From positions 108,122 to 172,121 of the forward strand of contig PAPV01000015.1 in assembly GCA_002709075.1 (NCBI GenBank): DNA of 64,000 bases, in the 5' to 3' direction. Position 1 is the first letter of the stretch, and every line of letters starts with the position of its first letter. This document shows positions 37,256-45,213 of the stretch, piece by piece. Below the pieces are notes generated by a model, which was not told the DNA's origin, did not search any database, and saw only the letters and a list, made by a program, of their open reading frames with translations. Position numbers and translations under genes: made by a program. This DNA comes from Rhodospirillaceae bacterium. Lineage in GTDB: Bacteria; Pseudomonadota; Alphaproteobacteria; MPNO01; UBA2964.

Positions 37256-37571
37256 TTAAGGCGGCGGCAAAAACCCAGCTAACCAACAATGTTGATTTCT
37301 TATCTGTTTTTTCCACACTTCTAAAAACTTTGGGACTACCACATGCAAAACTGCTGGGTACTTTATCAAATGATTTTTCCAAGCGGTTAAATACGGTTTA
37401 TCTTCTAACAGTCCTGTTGGTTTTATCTGCTCTATATATTTAAAACGAAGCAAAGCCGGTGCATGGGCAGCATCTACAAGAGACATCTTTTCGCCATTAA
37501 AAAATAATTTCAAACGGGTGAATTTCTACACCCACCTCGCAGAGTAAAACCGTCATTACTGTAAATGACAA
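37256..37571 (-). pseudogene. decayed glutathione S-transferase
   Basis: The frame 37513-37256 encodes FFNGEKMSLVDAAHAPALL and TAWKNHLIKYPAVLHVVVP, an unmistakable GST C-terminal domain, but with no N-terminal half. Just upstream, in another frame (from about 37571), LSFTVMTVLLCEVGVEIHPF resembles a GST N-terminal strand-helix. The two pieces meet near 37510 with roughly 110 codons missing and a frame change, so the gene has an internal deletion and frameshift. It sits between an SDR and the 2-hydroxyacid dehydrogenase. Confidence 0.65.
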
Positions 37572-37639
37572 AGCTTAAGTTATAAGCCAAGACCATCATA
37601 ACGCACTCACGAGTAAAACACCATTTTCTTATGTGCAAA

Positions 37640-38428
37640 TCAAAGTGCCCGACTCTGTCCACCATCGATATCCACTAAAGCTCCATTGATAAAACCTGCT
37701 TTATCTGAACATAAGAACACGACCATATTGGCAATATCCTCTGGCTTTCCAATACGGCCAAGTGGAACAGCTTTTTTGGCACGCGAGTTGATTTCAGCGC
37801 CGCTATTTCCTGTAATCTTTGCCTGTTGCTGCACAAGACTATGCCAGCGTCCAGTATCTGTAGCAGTGGGGTTTACCGCATTTACTAACACGTTATCTTT
37901 GCCACACTCCTCTGCAAGTGCTTGCGTGACATTCAAGAGCGCGGCATTCATTGCTCCTCCTGATATATAGTTGGCAGAAGGGAAATGGCCCCCACGCCCA
38001 ATGATATTGATAATTCGGCCCCAGCCCTGCTTTCGCATATCATCCATAATCGCACGTGCACAACGCACATAACCCATCACTTTAAGATCAAATGCCTCCT
38101 GCCATACTGCATCAGTTAGCTCGGAAACCCTGCCCATAGGGGCAGAACCAGCATTATTAATCAAAATATCTATTTTCCCAAGTTCCTGTGCTGTACCCAG
38201 TATGGCCGACTCTACCCCCGCCGCCGTTGAAATATCCGCGGAAACTGTCACAATTTTCTTTCCAGTTTTTCTTGAAATTGATTCTGCGGTTTCCGATAAG
38301 ATATTATGATTTCGTGCGACAATAGCGACTTTCACTTGTTCTCCCGCTAATGCCTCGGCGCACGCTCGACCAATGCCCTGACTTCCACCGGTGACTAGAG
38401 CGGTTTTCCCTTTTAAATTCAGCTCCAT
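37640..38428 (-). CDS. SDR-family oxidoreductase lacking the usual YxxxK
   Basis: A 262-residue Rossmann-fold protein. Cofactor motif TGGSQGIG (13-20) and NNAG (91-94) are normal. At the catalytic site the sequence is SANYISGGAMNAALL: Tyr154 is present but the Lys four residues on is Gly158, and the Ser position (NIIGRGG) is also changed. This may be a divergent SDR class with different chemistry. Lies 16 bases after hyuB, so it is probably third in the hyuA-hyuB-SDR operon and may act on the product of the hydrolase. SD is AAGGAA. Confidence 0.88.
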   Translation of the reverse strand: MELNLKGKTALVTGGSQGIGRACAEALAGEQVKVAIVARNHNILSETAESISRKTGKKIVTVSADISTAAGVESAILGTAQELGKIDILINNAGSAPMGRVSELTDAVWQEAFDLKVMGYVRCARAIMDDMRKQGWGRIINIIGRGGHFPSANYISGGAMNAALLNVTQALAEECGKDNVLVNAVNPTATDTGRWHSLVQQQAKITGNSGAEINSRAKKAVPLGRIGKPEDIANMVVFLCSDKAGFINGALVDIDGGQSRAL

Positions 38429-38444
38429 TTTTTCCTTCTTCCTC

Positions 38445-40085
38445 TTAAACGTATTTCTGTTCTAAATCACGACGCCGGTTTGTTCTAGTGCGATCCATCG
38501 GATTGCCATACCCCCCTCCGCCTGCAGCCTCAATACTTATTGACGCACCAGCCTCCAAATCTACCGTGGTAGTAATCGGCATTTCCTGTTCATCACTAGA
38601 ATTCGGGTTTATCAGGAAGCGACTGGCCCGCCCTGGTTTGCCACCAGCTAAACCCTTTGGAGGACGCTGTGCCCTATCTCCTCTGAAAATGATTGTTGCA
38701 GACTCAAGAAGCTTGTAGTTTCGCCGAACAGACAGCCCACCGCGAAATCTACCATCTCCACCAGAACCGGCTATCAATTCAAATCGCGTTACAAGACAAG
38801 GAAATTCGGTTTCGACTATCTCAATAGGCGTTATATAAATATTTGATAAATGCACAGTGGTGCCTGAAGTACCATCTTGGGACGCAGACCCACCATACGC
38901 TGACCCAAAAATTTCGTATTGATTGCCACGCGGCACTCGACCCTTTCCTGTCCAGTTTATTGTAAGTCCGCCTCCACTTCCGCCACTGTAGGCCGCAGCT
39001 CTTTGCGGAACGAATTTTCCAAAGGCCTCTATCAACATATCAATAACAGTCATGCAGGTCTTCATGTAGGAGCTACAGGGTGCAGGAGACTCCGGATCAA
39101 CAACCGTACCCGTCCTAGTTTTAATATGGACCGTGTCAAATGCTGCATCAGAATAACGTAGATCTGGATCCATCATTCCTATTAATACTTGAAAACAGCA
39201 TGCCTCTAACAAGCCTCGACGAATATTAACTGGTCCGCGACCTTGCAAATCGCTATTAGAGAAATCAAAAATGACCTTTCCATTAGAAATCATAATCGAG
39301 ACATGTATCCGGATTGCTTTCGAGTAATTCACCCCATCACTGTCCAAAAATGATTCTGCTTCAGCTCTTCCCTCAGGCAATTTACCTAAAGCAATCCGAA
39401 ATTCTGTTGCTGCCGCGGCTACCATAGCATCCATGCATTCCAAAACGGTCTTCGAGCTGTGTTCCTCGCAAATATTTTGCAAGCGCTGCCGACCAATATC
39501 GATAGCAGCCACTTGGCCATGCAAATCACCAAGAGTGGTCTCAGGAAAACGACTGTTTGCATAAATCAAGCGTTCAATATCTAGATTGAGCATACCGGAT
39601 CGGTAATAACGGATCGGCGGGTATAGAATACCTTCCTGAAATATTTCCGTCGCTTGTCCCCATGTTGAACCAGGAATGGTTCCACCCAGATCTGCCTTGT
39701 GTGCAATGGATCCAGAAAAACCGACTAGCACTCGATCTTGGAATATTGGCATTACGACACCCATATCGGGAACATGGGGCAAATTACCTTCATAAGGGTG
39801 ATTGGAAATAAAAACGTCGCCGTCCTGCAGACCCGCAATCCCATAAATTTGATATATTCTCTGCACCAAATATTTGTAAGCGGTTGAATGAAAGAACATC
39901 GGTGGAGCGACAAGAATGCGTCCCTTTGGATCGAGTATTACGCATGAAAAATCACGTGACTCACGAACTATTGTCGAATAGCCCGAGCGGAAAAAATGAT
40001 AATGCATTTCATCCGTTAGACTACCTATTCTATTACGTAATATCTGAACAGTTACTGGATCTAAAGAGGCAGATTTAATTTTCAT
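38445..40085 (-). CDS. hydantoinase B/oxoprolinase subunit HyuB
   Basis: The beta-type subunit of an ATP-dependent cyclic amide hydrolase, 546 residues. Recognised by SADERGDYSC-like RESRDFSCVILDPKGRILV, DVFISNHPYEGNLPHVPDM and the Gly-rich GGSGGGLTINW and GSGGDGRFRGG loops. Members open 5-oxoproline, hydantoins or caprolactam, or carboxylate acetone-like ketones; the substrate cannot be told here. Starts 2 bases after the hyuA stop. Works as a complex with HyuA. Confidence 0.93.
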   Translation of the reverse strand: MKIKSASLDPVTVQILRNRIGSLTDEMHYHFFRSGYSTIVRESRDFSCVILDPKGRILVAPPMFFHSTAYKYLVQRIYQIYGIAGLQDGDVFISNHPYEGNLPHVPDMGVVMPIFQDRVLVGFSGSIAHKADLGGTIPGSTWGQATEIFQEGILYPPIRYYRSGMLNLDIERLIYANSRFPETTLGDLHGQVAAIDIGRQRLQNICEEHSSKTVLECMDAMVAAAATEFRIALGKLPEGRAEAESFLDSDGVNYSKAIRIHVSIMISNGKVIFDFSNSDLQGRGPVNIRRGLLEACCFQVLIGMMDPDLRYSDAAFDTVHIKTRTGTVVDPESPAPCSSYMKTCMTVIDMLIEAFGKFVPQRAAAYSGGSGGGLTINWTGKGRVPRGNQYEIFGSAYGGSASQDGTSGTTVHLSNIYITPIEIVETEFPCLVTRFELIAGSGGDGRFRGGLSVRRNYKLLESATIIFRGDRAQRPPKGLAGGKPGRASRFLINPNSSDEQEMPITTTVDLEAGASISIEAAGGGGYGNPMDRTRTNRRRDLEQKYV

Positions 40086-40087
40086 TC

Positions 40088-42175
40088 TTAGTACCGTTCT
40101 AAAATCAAGTTATTGAATTCATCAACCGTGAGTGACCAATTTGGAGGGACTAATGTTGTTGAGTCGATTTGTTCTACAATAACAGGTCCCCTTATCCTCT
40201 CGCCTTTCCTAAGAGCCTCACGCGGCTTAAACATTGTTTTAATGATTGTATTTTCATCAAAAATAACATTCCTAAACAAACAATTCGTATCTAAGATATC
40301 ATCAGAAGATGAAGATTTTGACAAATTAATTTTTGACTCCTCTACAACTGCGCGCAATCGATAGCTAACCAACTCTATCTCAGCCCCACGTGCCGCGTGG
40401 CCATGTACATCTTCATGACGCTGATGAAACTCCTCCGCCAATGTACAAAAATCTGTTTCAGAGAACGGAGGCTCGACGCTCAAAAGTGGTACACGCAGTT
40501 CGTAACCTTGCCCGCCATAACGTAAATCAATTTCACGCTGAAATTTGAAATCTGTTTCACTGAATCCTTCTCTAACCAAATCAACCCGGGCTCTATTTTC
40601 GAGTTCCATAAATGAATTTTCAACCGCATCTGGTGAAAGTTCAAAAAACGGGTGCAAATCTGAACGAATGTAGTCATGCATAACATCTGCGCAAAGTAGT
40701 CCAAAAGCTGAGAATGCTCCTGGTTTTGATGGTACTAGTACACGGGAGATATCCAAATCTTCCGCCACTGCCGCAGCATGCACTGGTCCAGCTCCACCAA
40801 ATGGCACTAGAGTATACCCAGATAAATCAATACCTTTTTTGGCAGCATTAACCCTAATTTCATCAGCCATCCGTGCATTAACCATACGCACTATACCAAT
40901 GGCTGATGATCTTAAATCTAAACCTGTTGGCTCCGAAATAGTTTTACTTATTGCTAATTCTGATGCACTCAGATCAAGTTTGATGCGACCTCCCAAAAAG
41001 AACTCCGGGTTTAAATAACCACATACTAGGTCGGCATCCGTTACAGTTGGGTTTACACCTCCTAGTCCATAACATACAGGGCCCGGATTAGCTCCCGCAC
41101 TTTGCGGTCCAACATCAAGAAAACCAGCTGCGTTTACACTGGCAATGGAACCACCTCCAGCAGAAATTGTTGAAACATCTAGCGCGGGAACTGCGACTAA
41201 ACGTTCTGCAACAATTGCTTCCTGGTGTTCTAAGGGATTACCGTTTTGGATAAACGCAATATCAGCACTGGTACCCCCCATATCAAGCGTGACAATATTA
41301 TCAATACTAAGTGACTGTCCGATAAGCCATGCCGTCCCCTGCACTCCCGCAGCAGGACCGGATAAAAGTGTATGGACAGTTTCACTTTCCATATTTGCGG
41401 AGAGTGGCATTACACCACCATTTGATTGCATCAAAAATCTACGTGGTGTGTTAACACCGCGGGCCTCCAAGCCTTCTGAAAGTTCAAGCACATAATCCGC
41501 CAAAACTTCCACTAAATAAGCATTTATCAGAGTAGTTGAATAACGTGGCCACTCGCGAATCCTAGGCAACACTTCACATGATAATGAAACTTTTGCATTA
41601 GGGACATGATCGCGAATAATTTGCTCAGTTATTTTCTCATGTTTATTACACATGAAGGAAAAAAGATAACATATAGCAAATGAACGAACGCCTTGCTTTT
41701 CAAGTGATTTAACAGCTTTTTCTACCTCATCAAGGTCAAGCGGTATTATTTCTTTTCCCGAATAATCAACCCTACCTGGAATTTCTTGGGTCAGACTTGG
41801 AGGAGTGATGTGCGGAGGGCGTTGAAAAAGATGATCATGGGGATTTCCTTCATCCCGCGCTTGCGTTTGAACCTCACAAATTGCTCTGTAACCCTGATTA
41901 ATTAACAATCCAACCATTGCTCCTTTTTTCTCTAGAAGAGCATTAGTCGTCACCGTGGTGCCGTGGCTAAAAAAATCTATTTCGTTTGAGTAAATTCCAC
42001 GTTTAAATAAACAATTAAGCCCCTCAAGGACCGCAAATGCTGGATTGGAAGGGGAAGAAGGTATTTTCTCAATGAGAACAGAGCCGGTTTTTTTGTCTTC
42101 AAGCACAAGATCTGTATGTGTGCCCCCAACATCAACCCCTAATCTGTACCGTCCTCTCACGTTCTGTTTAGCCAC
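40088..42175 (-). CDS. hydantoinase A/oxoprolinase subunit HyuA
   Basis: The ATP-binding alpha-type subunit, 695 residues. N-terminal VDVGGTHTDLVL (about 14-25) is the actin-fold phosphate 1 motif, followed by GTTVTTNALLEKKGA; later LLSGPAAGVQGTAWL, LDMGGTSADIAFI and LVPFGGAGPVHA. First gene of hyuA-hyuB-SDR. The upstream 42176-42308 region is shared with the divergent alpha/beta hydrolase. Confidence 0.94.
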   Translation of the reverse strand: MAKQNVRGRYRLGVDVGGTHTDLVLEDKKTGSVLIEKIPSSPSNPAFAVLEGLNCLFKRGIYSNEIDFFSHGTTVTTNALLEKKGAMVGLLINQGYRAICEVQTQARDEGNPHDHLFQRPPHITPPSLTQEIPGRVDYSGKEIIPLDLDEVEKAVKSLEKQGVRSFAICYLFSFMCNKHEKITEQIIRDHVPNAKVSLSCEVLPRIREWPRYSTTLINAYLVEVLADYVLELSEGLEARGVNTPRRFLMQSNGGVMPLSANMESETVHTLLSGPAAGVQGTAWLIGQSLSIDNIVTLDMGGTSADIAFIQNGNPLEHQEAIVAERLVAVPALDVSTISAGGGSIASVNAAGFLDVGPQSAGANPGPVCYGLGGVNPTVTDADLVCGYLNPEFFLGGRIKLDLSASELAISKTISEPTGLDLRSSAIGIVRMVNARMADEIRVNAAKKGIDLSGYTLVPFGGAGPVHAAAVAEDLDISRVLVPSKPGAFSAFGLLCADVMHDYIRSDLHPFFELSPDAVENSFMELENRARVDLVREGFSETDFKFQREIDLRYGGQGYELRVPLLSVEPPFSETDFCTLAEEFHQRHEDVHGHAARGAEIELVSYRLRAVVEESKINLSKSSSSDDILDTNCLFRNVIFDENTIIKTMFKPREALRKGERIRGPVIVEQIDSTTLVPPNWSLTVDEFNNLILERY

Positions 42176-42308
42176 TTTCGACTACCCTCATATTAATTGA
42201 TCTGTGAAAAATAAATATCATGATTATATTAAAGGGTCGTGCATCATGCTAGGTTTCCAATTCTAGAAACTGTTTAAACAAACGTCAGGCACTAGAAGGA
42301 AATTAAGA

Positions 42309-43085
42309 ATGTTTATTCAAGGCCCATCGCATACTCCTAAAAAAGTCACTTACAACTCAAGAGAAAACGCTATTAACGCACATCTTTATATTCCCGAGGG
42401 TACAGGTCCATTTCCCTGTGTTGTAGACAACCATGGAAGCCAATTAAATACAGGAGATTCTGACATTTCACGCCCTCAAACCGGTGCCTTTTTCATTTCT
42501 CTAGGGTGCGCATACCTCTTCCCACATAGAGCTGGTTACGGGGACTCATCAGGAATAAAATTGACTGAGGCTGTTCCTGCTCCAAGAGGAACACCTGAAC
42601 ATGACTTCCAGATGGTAAAACGACTGCAAATAGAAAACGAAGACGTTATTGCTTCTTTAAACTGGTTAGAGAACCAGCGAGAGATTGATAGTCGGAGAAT
42701 CTGTTGCATGGGGAGCTCTCTTGGCGGCATCCATACACTACTTGCTCTATCACGAGATAAGCGTTGGAAATGCGGCGTAAATTTCTCTGGTGGTGCAAGC
42801 CAATGGAATGATCACCCAATGATCCGCGATATGATCACAAATGCAGCACGAAAACTTGAAACTCCAATTTTCCTGATACAACCGGAAAACGACTTTAATA
42901 TTGCACCCACTAAAGAATTATTCCGTCTACTGCAAAATTCAGGTGGGCTTCACAGTGCCGCCATATTCCCACCTTGGGGAGTCGATGGTGGCGAGGCACA
43001 TCGCTTTTGCTCAACCGGTCAACAAATTTGGGGACCCGTTGTTCAAACGTTTCTGAAAAAACATTTGTTGGGAATAAAGTTTTAA
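42309..43085 (+). CDS. alpha/beta hydrolase, dienelactone hydrolase-like
   Basis: A 258-residue soluble hydrolase. The nucleophile elbow MGSSLGG places Ser137; candidates for the other triad members are PENDFN (Asp, about 195-200) and EAHRFC (His near the C-terminus). No signal peptide. SD AAGGAA at 8 bases. Divergent from hyuA, so it could be coregulated with the cyclic amide pathway. The last 4 bases overlap the convergent GST gene. Substrate unknown. Confidence 0.85.
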   Translation: MFIQGPSHTPKKVTYNSRENAINAHLYIPEGTGPFPCVVDNHGSQLNTGDSDISRPQTGAFFISLGCAYLFPHRAGYGDSSGIKLTEAVPAPRGTPEHDFQMVKRLQIENEDVIASLNWLENQREIDSRRICCMGSSLGGIHTLLALSRDKRWKCGVNFSGGASQWNDHPMIRDMITNAARKLETPIFLIQPENDFNIAPTKELFRLLQNSGGLHSAAIFPPWGVDGGEAHRFCSTGQQIWGPVVQTFLKKHLLGIKF

Positions 43086-43693
43086 AAATTTAATCCACGT
43101 TGAACCGCCGGGCGAGTGGAAATTTTCTGATACCAGCGATTTACATTGAAAAAACCCTCTACCATTTCTGGATATGTTGATTTTGCGCGCGAAATAATCC
43201 CAAGTGCAGAAAAATCCGCTAAGGTTACTTCATTGCCTGCAAAGTATTGCCGTTTAGCTAAAATATTATCACAATGTTGCATATGCATCCTTATCCTATT
43301 AAGAAACATTTTCTTCGCATGCTCGCTTTCTTTTTCCCAACGGACAATAAACGGTATGGCACCGTATCCTGGTCCAAGTTCAGTAGCCGCATGCATTACC
43401 GGTTCCCAGAATTCAGCTCTCTTGCGAGAGTCCTTGGGGATAAATTTGCCAGCCTCCTCGCATACATAAAACATAATTGCCATAGATTGACATATTATCA
43501 ACCTCTCTCCATCCAAATCCTCAACCACCAGCACTGGGGTCTGACCCAGAGGGTTTAACTTCAAAAACTCTTCCGTCTTGTGTTCTTGTTTGCTCATGTC
43601 CACACGATGTAATTTGTATTCGAGTCCACACTCTTCCAGAGTGATTTTAACGCGCAGACCATTTGTAGTGGGTGCAGCATAAAGATCAAGCAT
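43082..43693 (-). CDS. glutathione S-transferase family protein
   Basis: A 203-residue GST of the Ure2p/YfcG-like type. N-terminal MLDLYAAPTTNGLRVKITLEE and KLNPLGQTPVLVVEDL followed by ICQSMAIM (glutathione site); C-terminal FAGNEVTLADFSALGI. Its start faces selA, and a GST (yibF) also neighbours selAB in E. coli from memory, there in the same direction. GGGAGAT precedes the ATG. A role in selenium or thiol chemistry is speculation. Confidence 0.9.
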   Translation of the reverse strand: MLDLYAAPTTNGLRVKITLEECGLEYKLHRVDMSKQEHKTEEFLKLNPLGQTPVLVVEDLDGERLIICQSMAIMFYVCEEAGKFIPKDSRKRAEFWEPVMHAATELGPGYGAIPFIVRWEKESEHAKKMFLNRIRMHMQHCDNILAKRQYFAGNEVTLADFSALGIISRAKSTYPEMVEGFFNVNRWYQKISTRPAVQRGLNF

Positions 43694-43715
43694 TCTCTAA
43701 TCTCCCTTTGTGAGT

Positions 43716-43800
43716 ATATCGCCAAATTTGATGGTATTTTTTTTCTGATCACATATATCTTGCAACTTGGACTTGCAACTTTTACTATCTCCGGCGATAT
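43716..43800. promoter_or_regulatory. GST/selA divergent region with inverted and direct repeats
   Basis: ATATCGCC (43716-43723) and GGCGATAT (43793-43800) are perfect inverted copies enclosing a direct repeat of CTTGCAACTT (43759-43768 and 43772-43781). The right arm ends 9 bases before the selA ATG, where a Shine-Dalgarno would normally sit and none is obvious. Likely control region for selA, the GST, or both; inferred from position. Confidence 0.5.
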
Positions 43801-43809
43801 CTTAATATT

Positions 43810-45213
43810 ATGAAATATGCAAAAATATCTACTCTTTCTGAACTTCCCTCAGTTGATCAGCTATTAAATACTGAAGGTCTCAGACTGCCGATTGCACAAT
43901 ACGGACGACACGCGGTAACACAAGCTATACGTCATGTGCTTAGTGAAATTCGGAAAAACTTTCATAAGAAAAATAAAACTATCAATATTGAACTTATTAT
44001 TTTACGCGTTTTATCCGATTTGGAGAACCGTTTCACGCCCAGCCTAAAAAAAGTTTTCAATCTGACTGGCACGGTTTTACATACTAATCTGGGACGAGCG
44101 GCACTTCCAAAGCAGGCAATAAATGAAGTTGTATCTGTTGCTGCTGGGGCTACTAATCTGGAATTTGATATCACGACTGGGAGGCGCGGGGAGAGAGAAT
44201 CCCACGTCGAGCACCTACTTACAGAATTAACTGGTGCCGAAGCCGCTACAATTGTGAACAATAATGCAGCTGCGGTTTTGGTTATCCTCAATACCTTTGC
44301 GTTAGGAAAAAAGGTCCCTGTTTCGCGGGGTGAATTAGTTGAAATTGGCGGTTCATTTCGAATTCCGGATATAATGACACGAGCTGGTGCAATATTAGTT
44401 GAAGTTGGCACTACAAACCGTACCCATTTACATGACTTTGCTAATGTAACTAACAGAAGTACTGGAATGATAATGAAAGTTCATACCAGTAATTATACTA
44501 TTGAGGGGTTTACTTCTTCCGTTCCGGAAGAAAAACTTGCCGACCTTTGTCATCAAAATGAAATTCCGTTTGCTATCGATCTTGGTAGTGGCAGCATTAT
44601 TGATTTTACATACCTTGGCCTACCAAATGAACAAACTCCAAAGGAGGCACTTGCAACAGGTGCTGACATTGTAGCCTTCAGTGGTGATAAACTTTTAGGG
44701 GGACCCCAATCAGGAATTATTGTAGGGTCTAAACAGGCTATCGAAAAAATAAGAAATAATCCTATGAAACGGGCTTTAAGACCTGATAAAATGACTATTG
44801 CTGCGCTTGCTTCAGTATTACGTCTGTACAAGCAACCGGAAACTCTGATACAAAATGTTCCATGCCTCCGAATATTATCGCGCAAATCTGAAGAAATTTT
44901 CCGTCAAGGCAAAAGTTTAATTGAACCAATCAGAAATTGGGTAGGGAACCCCTACCTCATCAGTTTAGTTCAATGCAAAAGTCAAATCGGCAGCGGTGCC
45001 ATGCCAACAGCGCATTTACCCAGTGCTGCGGCAGCGATAAAACCGAGTGCCAATATTAAAAATAAAGGACGATCACTCAAAAACATCGCAGAACGCTTCA
45101 GGGCTTTGCCTATTCCGGTAATAGGTCGAATTGAAAATGGATTATTCCTCCTTGACTTTCGCTGTCTTGAGGATTCCAAAACTTTTATTAGTCAACTTGA
45201 GCACAAACAATGA
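43810..45213 (+). CDS. selA: L-seryl-tRNA(Sec) selenium transferase
   Basis: PLP enzyme converting Ser-tRNA(Sec) to Sec-tRNA(Sec) with selenophosphate. It has 467 residues, normal length. N-terminal LPSVDQLLN, then FNLTGTVLHTNLGRAALP, VNNNAAAVLVIL, and the PLP lysine in FSGDKLLGGPQSG (Lys294, equivalent to the E. coli active-site Lys). Its TGA overlaps the selB ATG by 4 bases (ATGA). The 5' region contains inverted and direct repeats (listed separately). Confidence 0.97.
   Translation: MKYAKISTLSELPSVDQLLNTEGLRLPIAQYGRHAVTQAIRHVLSEIRKNFHKKNKTINIELIILRVLSDLENRFTPSLKKVFNLTGTVLHTNLGRAALPKQAINEVVSVAAGATNLEFDITTGRRGERESHVEHLLTELTGAEAATIVNNNAAAVLVILNTFALGKKVPVSRGELVEIGGSFRIPDIMTRAGAILVEVGTTNRTHLHDFANVTNRSTGMIMKVHTSNYTIEGFTSSVPEEKLADLCHQNEIPFAIDLGSGSIIDFTYLGLPNEQTPKEALATGADIVAFSGDKLLGGPQSGIIVGSKQAIEKIRNNPMKRALRPDKMTIAALASVLRLYKQPETLIQNVPCLRILSRKSEEIFRQGKSLIEPIRNWVGNPYLISLVQCKSQIGSGAMPTAHLPSAAAAIKPSANIKNKGRSLKNIAERFRALPIPVIGRIENGLFLLDFRCLEDSKTFISQLEHKQ

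Noticed and set aside
36096..37382. Full 428-residue reading frame for the 2-hydroxyacid dehydrogenase
   Set aside because: The first 71 codons show no domain, overlap a GST relic in another frame, and a good SD precedes the internal ATG at 37169.
37490..37571. Possible selenocysteine UGA in the GST relic (GTT TGA AAT)
   Set aside because: The frame around that TGA encodes no GST-like sequence, while the GST pieces lie in the other two frames; no redox motif or SECIS-like hairpin was seen.
43962..44411. 149-residue minus-strand ORF inside selA
   Set aside because: Antisense shadow of a clear selA; composition follows the selA codons.
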